DNA of 64,000 nt from Bifidobacterium simiiventris (GCF_019331715.1 NZ_JAHBBG010000001.1:550765-614764), one strand, 5' to 3'; counted from the first letter of the stretch, positions 16,616 to 25,765 are shown. Translations and numbers: made by a program. Notes: generated by a model from the letters alone, not told the origin.

Positions 16616-18655
16616 CTAGTCGCCGAACCCGGCGATCGCCTCCATGAACCGTTCGCCGTATTGCTTGAGCTTGCTTTCGCCCACGCCGTTGACCCCGAGG
16701 AACCGCTCGTCGGTGGTCGGTTTGACGCGGGCCATGTCGCGCAGGGTCTTGTCGGAGAACACGATGTACGGCGGCTTGCCGATCTCCTGCGCGATGTCGC
16801 GACGCAGGGCGCGCAGCCGCTGGAACAGCGCCTCGTCGGCCTCGCTGACCGGCTCGAACGAGCCGAGCGCCGGGCCGGACGCGACGGTCGCGGCGCCGAA
16901 CCGGCCACTGCTCGCGGCGCCGGAACGGCTCGATGCCGCCCGTTCCACGCGTTTGATCTCGTAGTGGAAGTCCGGCGCGACCGTTTCCGCGGCCCGCTTG
17001 CCGAATCCGACGATCGGCAGTCGCCCTTCGGACACGAACAGGAATCCGTCGGTCGTCATCTGACTGAGCACATCGCGAACGCGCGCTTCGGGCGTCTGCT
17101 CCAGTCTTCCGTAGCTCGGGCATCGGTCCAGTCCGCGGGCAAGCACGTCCTGGGCACGCGAACCGCGCAGCACGGCGACGATTTTTCCCGAGCCAAGCCC
17201 CTGCCGCATCGGCGTGCGCGTCGGCCGGTTCCGATCGTCGTAGTCGTACATCACGTCGTGCACGCACCGGCTGATCGCGCGCGCGATGTCGGTCACGTCC
17301 AGCGTCTCGAACGTGCTGTCGCAGTTCGTGCAGCCGCCCTTGCATTTCGCGGCATCTCCGTTGCCGTTCGCGTCGCCGGTGCCACTGCCGGCCGGTGCGG
17401 TTTCGCCGAAATAGCGGGTCATGTACGTGTGCAGGCAGTCCGTGGTGCGGCAGTATCCGATCATGGCGTCGAGCAGACGACGTTTGTTGGCGCGGTTGAT
17501 CTCCTGCTCCTCGGGCGTCATGCGATCGTTCTCATAGTCGCTGTCGAGCAGACGGCGGCGGGTGACGATGTCCGATTCGTTCCACAGCAGCGTGCAGCGG
17601 CTCGGTTCGCCGTCACGGCCCGCGCGGCCGGCCTCCTGGTAATAGGCTTCGATCGATTCGGGCATGTTGTGATGGATCACGTAGCGTACGTTCGACTTGT
17701 CGATGCCCATGCCGAACGCGTTGGTGGCCACGACCACGGGGATGCGGTCAGTGACGAAGTCGCGTTGGGCCTGGTTGCGTACGTCGGCCGGCATGCCGCC
17801 GTGGTAGGCGACAGCGACCGGGCCGAGGCTGTCGAGACCATCCGCCACGCCGCCGGCCGCATCTCCCGCCGCGCGCAACGCCGGCACGGCCCGGTTGATT
17901 GCGGCGGCCAGCTCCTCGGTCGTCTTGCGCGTGGCGCAGTACACGATGCCGGATTCGTCCGGGTGCGAGGCGATGTAGCTTGCCACCCATGCGGCCTTGC
18001 GCTTGGTGTCCATGCGGATCACGTCGAAATACAGGTTCTCGCGGTCGAAACCGGTGACGGTGACCTGCGGATTGCGCAATCCCAGCATGCCGACGATGTC
18101 GCGGCGCACGCGTTCGGTGGCGGTGGCGGTGAACGCGGCGACGACCGGGCGGGCGGGCAGATTGGCGATGAATTCGCCGATGCCAAGGTATGAAGAACGG
18201 AAGTCCTGGCCCCATTGGGAGACGCAGTGAGCCTCGTCCACGGCGATGAGGCTGACGGGCGTACGGGCGGCGAAATCCCGGAACCGATCGGTGTCGAGGC
18301 GTTCCGGGGCGACGTAGAGGAGCTTCACGTCGCCGCGGGCGGCCTGCGCGAGCACCATGCCCTGCTCGTCGGGGCTTTGCGTGGTGTTGATGAACGCGGC
18401 GGGGATGCCGGCGTCGGTCAGGGCGTCGACCTGATCGCGCATGAGGGAGATCAGGGGCGAAATGACCACGGTGATGCCGGGCAGGAGCGTGGCCGGAATC
18501 TGGTAGCACACGGATTTGCCCGCGCCCGTGGGCATCACGCCGAGCACGTCGCGTCCGGCGAGGATCGCCTCGACCAGGCCGGATTGGCCGGGCCGGAACG
18601 AATCGTAGCCGAAATACTGTTTGAGCGCCCCCAGCGCCGCCGCGTTGTCTGTCAT
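16616..18655 (-). CDS. recQ: ATP-dependent DNA helicase RecQ
   Basis: The 679-residue protein is a superfamily 2 3'-5' helicase of recombination and fork repair. Landmarks are FRPGQSGLVEAIL, Walker A MPTGAGKSVCYQIP, the DEAH-type box VDEAHCVSQWGQDFR, motif VI with QEAGRAGRDG, a zinc-binding region ending CKGGCTNCD, an RQC domain, and a C-terminal HRDC domain (last 75 residues, IGKPPYIVFSDKTLRDM). A low-complexity Ala/Gly/Ser stretch links RQC and HRDC. The start ATG is weakly placed, with GGGAGG only one base away; initiation a little differently cannot be excluded. Confidence 0.95.
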   Translation of the reverse strand: MTDNAAALGALKQYFGYDSFRPGQSGLVEAILAGRDVLGVMPTGAGKSVCYQIPATLLPGITVVISPLISLMRDQVDALTDAGIPAAFINTTQSPDEQGMVLAQAARGDVKLLYVAPERLDTDRFRDFAARTPVSLIAVDEAHCVSQWGQDFRSSYLGIGEFIANLPARPVVAAFTATATERVRRDIVGMLGLRNPQVTVTGFDRENLYFDVIRMDTKRKAAWVASYIASHPDESGIVYCATRKTTEELAAAINRAVPALRAAGDAAGGVADGLDSLGPVAVAYHGGMPADVRNQAQRDFVTDRIPVVVATNAFGMGIDKSNVRYVIHHNMPESIEAYYQEAGRAGRDGEPSRCTLLWNESDIVTRRRLLDSDYENDRMTPEEQEINRANKRRLLDAMIGYCRTTDCLHTYMTRYFGETAPAGSGTGDANGNGDAAKCKGGCTNCDSTFETLDVTDIARAISRCVHDVMYDYDDRNRPTRTPMRQGLGSGKIVAVLRGSRAQDVLARGLDRCPSYGRLEQTPEARVRDVLSQMTTDGFLFVSEGRLPIVGFGKRAAETVAPDFHYEIKRVERAASSRSGAASSGRFGAATVASGPALGSFEPVSEADEALFQRLRALRRDIAQEIGKPPYIVFSDKTLRDMARVKPTTDERFLGVNGVGESKLKQYGERFMEAIAGFGD

Positions 18656-18731
18656 GCCTCCCAAGTGTAGGCGATGGCGGGCGATCCGGGCATGTCGCGG
18701 GCTGGCGCACAAGCCATGATGGCACTATGCG

Positions 18732-18774
18732 AAAAGTCTCCCGGCCGTCGTCGCAAGGGGAACGGTCGGGAGAC
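18732..18774 (-). terminator. Intrinsic terminator of the cystathionine-enzyme transcript
   Basis: On the minus strand GTCTCCCGACCG and CGGCCGGGAGAC form a stem with one mismatch and are followed by TTTT, 25 bp after the stop codon of the gene at 18799. Confidence 0.7.
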
Positions 18775-18798
18775 TCGGGGCCGATACAAGGACCGACG

Positions 18799-19980
18799 TC
18801 AGATCGCCTTGAACGCCTGATCGAGGTCGGCGATCAGGTCGTCGGCATCCTCGACGCCGACCGACAGGCGGATCAGGTTCGCCGGCACCTCGAGCGTAGT
18901 GCCCGCCACGGAGGCGTGGGTCATCGCACCCGGGTGCTCGATCAGCGATTCGACACCGCCAAGCGATTCGGCGAGCGTGAACACCTGCGTCGCACCGGCG
19001 AAGCGCTTGGCCGCCTCGAATCCAGCCTTGATCTGCACGGAGATCATGCCGCCGAATCCACCGTGCATCTGGCGTGCCGCGATCTCGTGGCCCGGATGCG
19101 ATTCGAGGCCCGGGTACCACACGCGTTCCACCTCAGAATGGCCTTCAAGCCACTGCGCGATCTTCAGCGCATTGCGACTATGCTGCTTGACACGCAGGTC
19201 AAGGGTCTTGAGTCCGCGGATCTCCAGCCACGAGTCGAACGGCGAAGGCACCGCGCCGGCAGCGTTCTGCAGGAACGCCACCTCGTCGCGCGTTTCCTCG
19301 TCGTTGAGCACCACCGCGCCGCCGACCACGTCGGAGTGCCCGCCGATGTACTTGGTGGTCGAATACACAACCACATCTGCACCTTCCGCGAGCGGGTGCT
19401 GCAGCACCGGCGAGGCGAACGTGTTGTCGACCGCGACCTTGACGCCATGCTCGTGCGCAAGCGCCGCCACGGCCTTGATGTCGGTGATGTTGAGCAGCGG
19501 GTTCGACGGCGTCTCCACCCAGATGTACGCGTAGGGCTTGGTCTTGAACGCCGCAGCCACCGCGTCCAGATCGGTGATGTCGACCACGTCGAGGCCCACG
19601 CCCCACGGCACGAACACCTTCGACAGCAGTCGGTAGGTGCCGCCGTACACGTCGTTGCCGAGCAGGATGTTGTCACCGGGCTTGATGGTCGAGCGCAGCA
19701 ACACGTCGATCGCAGCGAGGCCGGAGGAGAACGAGAGCGCGTATTTCGCGCCTTCGACGGAGGCGAGCTGCGCGTCGAAGCTGTTGCGGGTCGGGTTGAT
19801 GGAGCGGCTGTAGTCGTAGCCGTGGCGCAGTCCGCCGACGCCGTCCTGCTTGAACGTGGAGGTGGCGTAGATCGGCGTGACGACCGCGCCGGTGGTCGGA
19901 TCGGGTTCCTGGCCGGCGTGGATGGCGCGAGTGGCGAGCTGGGATGCGGCAAGTGCGGCGGCGTTGGTGGAGATGGTCAT
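18799..19980 (-). CDS. metB: Cystathionine gamma-synthase/gamma-lyase family PLP enzyme
   Basis: The 393-residue enzyme belongs to the Cys/Met-metabolism PLP family. The PLP lysine is Lys210 in VVYSTTKYIGGHSDVVGG; SGLAAIDVLLR, ETPSNPLLNITDI and NTFASPVLQHPL are further family signatures. MetB-type synthases and cystathionine gamma-lyases cannot be told apart from sequence alone. Because the next gene upstream, about 120 bp away, is a cystathionine beta-synthase-type enzyme, a gamma-lyase role in reverse transsulfuration (homocysteine to cysteine) is at least as likely as methionine synthesis. A GAAAGGA site precedes the ATG. Confidence 0.88.
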   Translation of the reverse strand: MTISTNAAALAASQLATRAIHAGQEPDPTTGAVVTPIYATSTFKQDGVGGLRHGYDYSRSINPTRNSFDAQLASVEGAKYALSFSSGLAAIDVLLRSTIKPGDNILLGNDVYGGTYRLLSKVFVPWGVGLDVVDITDLDAVAAAFKTKPYAYIWVETPSNPLLNITDIKAVAALAHEHGVKVAVDNTFASPVLQHPLAEGADVVVYSTTKYIGGHSDVVGGAVVLNDEETRDEVAFLQNAAGAVPSPFDSWLEIRGLKTLDLRVKQHSRNALKIAQWLEGHSEVERVWYPGLESHPGHEIAARQMHGGFGGMISVQIKAGFEAAKRFAGATQVFTLAESLGGVESLIEHPGAMTHASVAGTTLEVPANLIRLSVGVEDADDLIADLDQAFKAI

Positions 19981-20046
19981 GGTCGGTTCCTTTCGAATGT
20001 CCCTCTTGCGAGGGTAATGGTGTGATTCGGTTTGTGTGGTGGCGTG

Positions 20047-20067
20047 GCTATCGGAGTTGCCGATAGC
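20047..20067. promoter_or_regulatory. Small hairpin between the two transsulfuration genes
   Basis: GCTATCGG and CCGATAGC pair around a 5-nt loop between the two cystathionine genes. With no T-run, it is an intercistronic hairpin rather than a terminator, consistent with co-transcription. Confidence 0.4.
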
Positions 20068-20103
20068 GCGTTATGTGTGGGGTCGAGCTGACGGTTCGCC
20101 CGC

Positions 20104-21123
20104 TCACAGGTATTGCGCGGCGAGCGCGGGCCGGCTGGTCGCCTCGACGATGTCGCCGTAGCCGTGGTCGCGCATCCAGTCGTCGTTGAAGATCTTCTCC
20201 AGGTAGCTGCGGCCGGAGTCGGGCGCGAGCACGACAACGAGCTGGTTCTCGTCGAGCTGCCGTTCACGCGCGTATCGCACGGCTGCGGCGACCGCCATGC
20301 CGGACGATCCGCCGACGAGCAACCCTTCCTCCCCCGCGAGCCGGCGCGTCATGAGGAACGCGTCGTGGTCGTTGACCTTGACGATGTCGTCGGTGATGGT
20401 CCGGTCGAACGCCTTCGGATAGAAGTCCTCGCCGACGCCTTCGATGTCGTACTGGTGGACAGCGCTCATGTCGCCGCCGGCGGAGTAGATCGAGCCTTCC
20501 GGGTCCGCACCGACGACCGTGACCACGCCGTTCGACGCGTCCTTGAGGTAGCGTCCGGTGCCGGAGATCGTGCCTCCGGTGCCGATGCCGGCCACGAAGT
20601 GCGTGACCTTGCGGTCGGTGGCCTGCCAGATTTCCGGGCCGGTGGTGGCGTAGTGGCTGGCCGGTCCGTTCGGATTGTCGTACTGGTTGGGGCGGAACGC
20701 GCCGGGGATGGTGTTGGCGAGCCGCTCGGCGACCTGATAGTAGGACCGCGGGTCGTCGGGGCCGGCGTCGGTGGGGGTGACGACGATTTCCGCACCGTAC
20801 GCGCGCAGCACGGCGCGTTTGGATTCGCTGACTTTGTCGGGCAGGGTGAAGATGGTGCGGTAGCCGCGCTGCTGGGCGACGAGCGCGAGGCCGACGCCGG
20901 TGTTGCCGGAGGTCGGTTCGACGATCACGCCGCCGGGCTTGAGTTGGCCGGAACGTTCGGCCGCGTCGATGATGCGTTCGGCGATGCGGTCCTTGGACGA
21001 GCCGCCGGGGTTGAGATATTCGACTTTGACGGCGATGGTGGCCTTGATGTCGTTGGCGACGTGGTTGAGTTTGACGAGCGGGGTGTTGCCGATGGTTTCG
21101 GCGATGGAGTTGTGGACGGTCAT
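20104..21123 (-). CDS. Cystathionine beta-synthase / cysteine synthase family enzyme
   Basis: The 339-residue fold-type II PLP enzyme has the PLP Lys44 in NPGGSSKDRIAERII, the Asn loop EPTSGNTGVGLAL and the phosphate-binding GTGGTISGTGRYL. The SSKDR form and the DGSIYSAGG-like region are more typical of cystathionine beta-synthases than of CysK, which usually has SVKCR/SVKDR; no C-terminal CBS domains are present. It would condense serine (or O-acetylserine) with homocysteine (or sulfide). Together with the next gene it forms a probable homocysteine-to-cysteine route. The ribosome-binding site is poor. Confidence 0.85.
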   Translation of the reverse strand: MTVHNSIAETIGNTPLVKLNHVANDIKATIAVKVEYLNPGGSSKDRIAERIIDAAERSGQLKPGGVIVEPTSGNTGVGLALVAQQRGYRTIFTLPDKVSESKRAVLRAYGAEIVVTPTDAGPDDPRSYYQVAERLANTIPGAFRPNQYDNPNGPASHYATTGPEIWQATDRKVTHFVAGIGTGGTISGTGRYLKDASNGVVTVVGADPEGSIYSAGGDMSAVHQYDIEGVGEDFYPKAFDRTITDDIVKVNDHDAFLMTRRLAGEEGLLVGGSSGMAVAAAVRYARERQLDENQLVVVLAPDSGRSYLEKIFNDDWMRDHGYGDIVEATSRPALAAQYL

Positions 21124-21718
21124 GGTCGGTTCTCGTTTCTTCTGCGGGGGATGTTCTGGTTTTCGCGATATGGATGAGATAGGAGAGGTTCTGGCTCATC
21201 GGCCAACGCCGCAGGTATGAGAAACGGGATTGATGATTTTCGATGGCATGTGTGATCGGTTGAGCTGATACCGTCTTGAACCGATACCGTTTGCGATCAC
21301 AGACCGATGATGGTACGAGACGATCCGCAACCGATGATGGCATGAAACCACCATGCACAAACAAAGTGGGATGATCGAAAAAGAATGACCCTTATCTCAA
21401 GTTATGCGTTGTCAACCGCTTGCCAATGCCCGATGTGGGCAGCACGGTTAGCGGCAACAACAACACAAGAGATTCGTCATGTCTCACACCATACCACCCA
21501 CCCCAACCCCAGCGTGTCGCCCATCTCATATCCTGACACCGGTTCATCATCCCGGCCAAGTGCATATGGCGCTGGCAAGACATTGATAAACGATGCGCAA
21601 GCAGCGCCGGCCGGCCAAATCCGCCCCTATTCGCGTATGATGCCGGCGGAGCCTCGGCTCCCTCAGCCGAGGAAGCGTCGCGGCATGTCAGTGTTGTCAC
21701 ATCCAGCAACACCACACA
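21124..21718. other. Long intergenic region upstream of the transsulfuration genes
   Basis: About 600 bp without a credible gene. It carries two direct copies of CCGATGATGG at about 21303 and 21332, a TTGACA-like -35 box on the minus strand near 21410, and a solo end of the GATGCCGGCGGAGCC repeat family at 21640-21676 (the same end sequence as the repeat at 60620-60924). I found no SAM riboswitch or T-box consensus. Short open frames on both strands look spurious. Confidence 0.5.
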
Positions 21719-21747
21719 TTGATCTTTAATATTATTAAAGATATACT
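21719..21747 (+). promoter_or_regulatory. Promoter with embedded palindrome before the DUF2089 gene
   Basis: TTGATC (21719-21724) and TATACT (21742-21747) are exactly 17 bp apart. A perfect palindrome with 10-bp arms, ATCTTTAATA-T-TATTAAAGAT (21722-21742), fills the spacer and overlaps both boxes, as an operator would. Confidence 0.6.
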
Positions 21748-21796
21748 TAATTTTATTGAAATTATTATTCAAGGAAGAAAGGAGAAATCACATCGT

Positions 21797-22096
21797 ATGA
21801 ATACCGCGCCACCGTGGATGCAGAATCTTGACGACGAAGACATGGCCTTCATCAAGCGGTTTCTGCTTGCTTCCGGCTCAATGAAGGAGGTCTCCGCCGA
21901 ATACGGCGTCTCCTACCCCACCGTCAGGCTTCGTCTCGACCGTCTCATCCAGAAGATCCGACTCGCCGAGCAGATCGACAACGAGCCGTACATCGCCCTT
22001 ATCAAGCGGCTTGCCGTGGACGATAAACTCGACTTCGACACCGCGAAAATACTCATCACCGAATATCGCAGACAATGCGATCGTTCCGATCAGTAG
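21797..22096 (+). CDS. DUF2089-type helix-turn-helix protein
   Basis: The 99-residue protein matches the core of DUF2089 proteins: WMQNLDDEDMAFIKRFLLASGSMKEVSAEYGVSYPTVR forms a sigma-region-4-like HTH at residues 7-45, followed by an amphipathic helical tail. The usual N-terminal zinc ribbon of longer DUF2089 proteins is absent. The start at 21797 follows an AAAGGAG site at a rather long distance. It sits 64 bp before a small membrane protein with which it is probably transcribed; by analogy with other such pairs it may be a transcriptional switch, and the palindrome in its promoter suggests autoregulation. Confidence 0.7.
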   Translation: MNTAPPWMQNLDDEDMAFIKRFLLASGSMKEVSAEYGVSYPTVRLRLDRLIQKIRLAEQIDNEPYIALIKRLAVDDKLDFDTAKILITEYRRQCDRSDQ

Positions 22097-22160
22097 CAGC
22101 ACCCATCCATACGTGAGGCTCATCATCGGACTGGTCACGCAACTCAACGAGGAGTGCATT

Positions 22161-22538
22161 ATGGAACAGTTCATTGCCGATCATATCGAACATCTCTCTA
22201 CCGCGGCCACCGTGCTGCCGATCATCGTGATCGTTCTGTTCGTTCTTTCCGTAGTCTTGCAGTTCCGTCTGACCCGCACCGGCGACACACGATTCTGGCT
22301 GATACCGCCGATCGTGTGGATCTCGCTCGGCGTGGCATGGGCGATTGGATGGAACCTGTTCGTGTTGGTCATGTCAGGAGCACCATGGGATGCCGTCGGC
22401 CCGATGGTGGTAATGGGCATCGTCTCCGGAATGATCAGATACAGCATTCCGGGACTGATTCTGCTGGGCATCGGCTGGTACCGGCACGACAAAGCTAGTC
22501 GGCGCAAGGAAACGCACATGGCAGTGCAGGACCTGTGA
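22161..22538 (+). CDS. Small integral membrane protein paired with DUF2089 protein
   Basis: This 125-residue protein has three hydrophobic segments (about residues 15-37, 48-72 and 80-105) and a short basic cytoplasmic tail. I do not recognise a family. It has a good GAGGAG site and shares a transcript with the DUF2089 gene. A strong hairpin follows its stop. It could be the membrane partner that the DUF2089 protein controls or is controlled by; no direct evidence. Confidence 0.65.
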   Translation: MEQFIADHIEHLSTAATVLPIIVIVLFVLSVVLQFRLTRTGDTRFWLIPPIVWISLGVAWAIGWNLFVLVMSGAPWDAVGPMVVMGIVSGMIRYSIPGLILLGIGWYRHDKASRRKETHMAVQDL

Positions 22539-22587
22539 GACGGCACAGTGAATGCCTTAACCGGCCGCCGCATAACCAGCAAACAAC

Positions 22588-22627
22588 AAGGCTCTCCGAA
22601 AAAACACCGCGTTCTTCGGAGAGCCTT
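22588..22627. terminator. Bidirectional terminator between convergent genes
   Basis: AAGGCTCTCCGAA and TTCGGAGAGCCTT form a perfect 13-bp stem with a 14-nt loop, and A- and T-rich ends allow termination on both strands. Confidence 0.7.
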
Positions 22628-22659
22628 GCGCTTCAAACCGGCGGAAACCGGCTAGTCGC

Positions 22660-23130
22660 TCACTGCTTGAGGCTGGCGTTGACGGCGTCGACGGCCTTCT
22701 GCAGGGTCTTGGTGTGGTCCTGGTACCAGGTGGTGTTCTTCTTGATGTTCTCGATCGCGGTTTCGTATTCGGAATCCGCGTCGACGTTGCAGGAGGCAAG
22801 CTCCGGGGTCTCGACGGAGAGTTCCTTGTTGAGCGCGTCGAGGGTCTTGGCGTCGTTCACGTCGTCCTTGGTATAGGCGGACGCGGTGGCGGCGTCGCCG
22901 TTGACGAGGCCGTTGTATTCGTTCTGGGCGACACGCAGGTCGTCGGACGCGGTCGCGCAATCGGCCTTGAGGGTCTCTACGCTCGGACCGCCGAACACGG
23001 TCACGCCGACCACGACGGCGGCGACGATGACCACGACCGCGACGATCGCGGCGATGACGATGGCCTTGATGTTCTTCTTCTGTGCGCCTTCACCGGCCAC
23101 GGCAAGCTCCTTCTTGTCTCCAGTTGTCAC
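22660..23130 (-). CDS. Membrane-anchored envelope protein of unknown function
   Basis: The 156-residue protein has a short charged N-terminus, one transmembrane segment (about residues 22-45, rich in Val/Ile/Ala) and an extracellular helical domain containing two Cys (in LKADCATASDD and ELASCNVD) that could form a disulfide. A GTG at 23130 is chosen as start because GAAAGGAG precedes it; the frame extends 17 codons further upstream without a site. No family recognised. It is a single-gene unit between two convergent/tandem genes. Confidence 0.6.
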   Translation of the reverse strand: MTTGDKKELAVAGEGAQKKNIKAIVIAAIVAVVVIVAAVVVGVTVFGGPSVETLKADCATASDDLRVAQNEYNGLVNGDAATASAYTKDDVNDAKTLDALNKELSVETPELASCNVDADSEYETAIENIKKNTTWYQDHTKTLQKAVDAVNASLKQ

Positions 23131-23241
23131 TTGTTGTTGCTCCTTTCCGAGCAAACCCACGACACTGTACCAGAACCGCATACGTTAGCAACCGTCGCGG
23201 CCCTGTTCGTCTCACCGAAGCCCCGCGTTTTTGGACAATCG

Positions 23242-24657
23242 CTAGAACAGCTCGCCCTGCTCGAACTCGTCGTCGGCCGAGCCGCCGGCGGCACGGGCGC
23301 GCGGGTCGAACGCCTCGGCGCCGTCCTGCGCAAGCAGGTCGGCGGCCGCATCGGAACGGTCGCGCAGCACGCCGTCGAGCCGCACCGCGTCGGGCGACAC
23401 GTAGAACATCCGCTCGTTGACGCCCTCCAGAAACAGTCCGTCCATCGACTCGACGCGCGAAAGCGCCACGTACCCCATGCCCGGCGCGAACGTTCGCCGC
23501 AAATCCATCACCGCACGCTCCAACGTCATGCCCTGCGACTTGTGAATCGTGATCGCCCACGCGCACCGCAACGGCACCTGGTTGATCGACGCGAGCACCG
23601 TCTCGCCGTCCATCATCTCCCACGCGGCCGGCTTCATCGTCACCACGTTGCCGTTCTCGAACTCGACGATCGGCCAGCCGCCCTTCGCCTCGGACGCGAA
23701 CCCGCGCACCGTGCCGAGCGACCCGTTGACGAACTGCCGGTCGGCGTCGTTACGTAGCGCCATCACCGCAGCACCGGTCTTCAAGACCAGTTTCTCCGGC
23801 GCGAGCATGTTCTTCTTCAGCCGGTCCACGAGATTCACCGGACCGGACGATTCCGCGAAGAACGTGTGCTCCGCCGAGCCGATCTGCGCAAGCCGCAGGT
23901 CGTTCAGCCCGTCGGCCTGCCGGTTGACCGGGAACAGGTGCACGGCCACCTCGTCGGCCTCCGGCACGACGCCGAGCCGCGTGACCAGCGCGTCACGGTC
24001 GTCCTGGTCAACGCAGCCGTCGCGGATGTCGGTGAGCACGCCGAGCAGCTGCCCGTCGTCCTGACGGTGCTGCTCGGTCAGATAACAGACGACCGGATCA
24101 AGTTCGGCCCATACGAGCGATTCGGTGACGAATCCTTCCGGGTTCAGCCCGGCCTTCGCGTAGCGTTCGCGGGCGGCGACGAACTCGGGCGTGGGCGTGA
24201 TCAGATCATTGTTGCGGCCCGACACGCTTACCGGCGGCAGCTGGAAGAAGTCGCCGGACAGCACGACTTGGATGCCGCCGAACGGGCGCGGGTCGCGGCG
24301 GATCGCGCGGCAGACCTGATCGACCATGTCGAACAGCCACGCGTGCATCATCGACACTTCGTCGATGACGAGGATGTCGGTGGATTCGATCTTGCGCCGG
24401 CGTCGCGTTTTGATGAGTTTGAGCAGGTTCGCGGTGAGCGAGGTCGACACGCCGACACCGCTCCACGAGTGGATGGTCTGGCCGTCAATATGCGTGGACG
24501 CGATGCCGGTCGACGCGGTGACGGCCACGGACGCGCCGTCCTTGCGCGCGGTGGCGATGAACTCGTTCAACACATACGTCTTGCCCGCACCCGGCGCACC
24601 GGTGAGGAATACGTTTGCACCGGCTTGCAGAATCGCCAGCGCCTCGCTTTGCCGCAT
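23242..24657 (-). CDS. PIF1-like superfamily 1 helicase
   Basis: The 471-residue protein has Walker A LTGAPGAGKTYVLNEF at residue 18, ASTGIASTHIDGQTIHSW, Walker B DILVIDEVSMMHAWLFD, and LSGDFFQLPPV as in PIF1/RecD-like helicases; motifs V/VI appear as CAWAITIHKSQGMTLERAVMDL and VALSRVESMDGLFL. It probably unwinds DNA 5' to 3' in replication or repair. The start has AAGGAGG. It lacks the extra accessory domains of RecD2. The C-terminal 60 residues are disordered and acidic. Confidence 0.85.
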   Translation of the reverse strand: MRQSEALAILQAGANVFLTGAPGAGKTYVLNEFIATARKDGASVAVTASTGIASTHIDGQTIHSWSGVGVSTSLTANLLKLIKTRRRRKIESTDILVIDEVSMMHAWLFDMVDQVCRAIRRDPRPFGGIQVVLSGDFFQLPPVSVSGRNNDLITPTPEFVAARERYAKAGLNPEGFVTESLVWAELDPVVCYLTEQHRQDDGQLLGVLTDIRDGCVDQDDRDALVTRLGVVPEADEVAVHLFPVNRQADGLNDLRLAQIGSAEHTFFAESSGPVNLVDRLKKNMLAPEKLVLKTGAAVMALRNDADRQFVNGSLGTVRGFASEAKGGWPIVEFENGNVVTMKPAAWEMMDGETVLASINQVPLRCAWAITIHKSQGMTLERAVMDLRRTFAPGMGYVALSRVESMDGLFLEGVNERMFYVSPDAVRLDGVLRDRSDAAADLLAQDGAEAFDPRARAAGGSADDEFEQGELF

Positions 24658-24712
24658 AGTCCCTCCTTATCACGCTGCTTTCCATCATCGGCCGAGCGCA
24701 TGACCCAAGCCA

Positions 24713-24807
24713 TGTCATTTCGACCGAGCGAAGCGAGTGGAGAAATCTTCACACCGCACCAGCACCGGAAGATTTCTCGACTCGGCTCCGCCTCGCTCGA
24801 AATGACA
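24713..24807. repeat. REP-like inverted repeat (GTCATTTCGA... family)
   Basis: The two arms 24713-24749 and 24769-24807 are imperfect reverse complements of about 37 bp (GTCATTTCGA..GCGAAGCGAGT..GAGAAATCTT). A further partial copy of the outer motif is at about 24829-24842. This palindrome family is frequent between genes in gut actinobacteria and other GC-rich genomes. Confidence 0.65.
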
Positions 24808-24904
24808 GGGGTTGGACAGACATGTCTCACTCGAAATGACATGTTCAGGTAATCGGCAACCCGTCAGCCGATCAGACAGCCAACCAGACAACCGACCAGC
24901 CCAG

Positions 24905-25765
24905 TCAGCCGATCAGACGGTCGACGACCTGCAGCACGCCGTGGTCGACGTTCGTGGGCGCGATGTAGTGCGCGGCGGCCTTGAGGTCGGGGTGCGCGTT
25001 GCCCATCGCGAACGAGTACTCGCCAGCGGCGAGCATCTCAAGATCGTTGAGATAGTCGCCGAACACCGCGGTCTGCGCCGGCGCGACGTTCAGATGCCGT
25101 TGCAGCGCCTCGACCCCGCGCCGCTTGTCGGTCTGCGGATTCATGATGTCGACCCAGTGCGCACCCGAAACGACCACCTGCCAGTCGCGCGCGATGTCGT
25201 CCAGCAGATCGGCGGCCATCGCCTCGGCGTCGCCAAAGTCGAAGATCGCGAGCTTCAACATCGTCTCGTCGCCGCGCTCGACGCTCGGCAGCACGGCGTG
25301 CAGATCGGGCACGATCTCCAGCGCATGGTAGTACTTGCGGCATTCGTCGACGAACGCGGGATCGGTGCGCTGCACGTACGCCGTGTTCAGACCGCACAGC
25401 ACGAGGCCGACGTCGTGCGTGCCGTTCGCGACGGCCGCATCGACCATGTCGATGACGGTTCGAGAGACGGCGACGTCCACGCCGTGGACTTCGATGAGTT
25501 CGCCGTCCGCGACGACGACGTTGCCGTTCTCCGCGATGTACGACAGTTCGCGCGGCACGCGGTCGGCGAACATGGATCGCAGCGTGGCGTACTGGCGGCC
25601 GGACGCGGGCACGAATTCGACGCCGCGCGACTGCAGCCGTTCGAGCATCGGCCAGAATCCGGACGGGATCTCGCTGTGCTCGTCCAGCAACGTGCCATCC
25701 ATGTCGGCGACGACGAGTCTGATGTCTGCGGGACCGGCGATCTCGGTCCAGTCGGCTGCGGTCAT
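24905..25765 (-). CDS. HAD-superfamily hydrolase, Cof type
   Basis: The 286-residue protein is a Cof/YbjI-like phosphatase that probably dephosphorylates sugar phosphates or flavin nucleotides. The catalytic motif is VVADMDGTLLDEHSE at residue 18, motif II is in VPASGRQY, and motif IV is VFGDYLNDLEML near the C-terminus; the cap domain (type IIB) lies between. AAAGGAG precedes the ATG. Substrate cannot be inferred. Confidence 0.87.
   Translation of the reverse strand: MTAADWTEIAGPADIRLVVADMDGTLLDEHSEIPSGFWPMLERLQSRGVEFVPASGRQYATLRSMFADRVPRELSYIAENGNVVVADGELIEVHGVDVAVSRTVIDMVDAAVANGTHDVGLVLCGLNTAYVQRTDPAFVDECRKYYHALEIVPDLHAVLPSVERGDETMLKLAIFDFGDAEAMAADLLDDIARDWQVVVSGAHWVDIMNPQTDKRRGVEALQRHLNVAPAQTAVFGDYLNDLEMLAAGEYSFAMGNAHPDLKAAAHYIAPTNVDHGVLQVVDRLIG

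Noticed and set aside
21124..21420. SAM riboswitch or T-box before the transsulfuration genes
   Set aside because: No matching conserved core or anti-terminator/terminator pair was found.
21385..21772. Open frames of 114 and 126 codons on either strand upstream of the DUF2089 gene
   Set aside because: No ribosome-binding site, no recognisable domain, mutually overlapping on opposite strands and containing part of an intergenic repeat.
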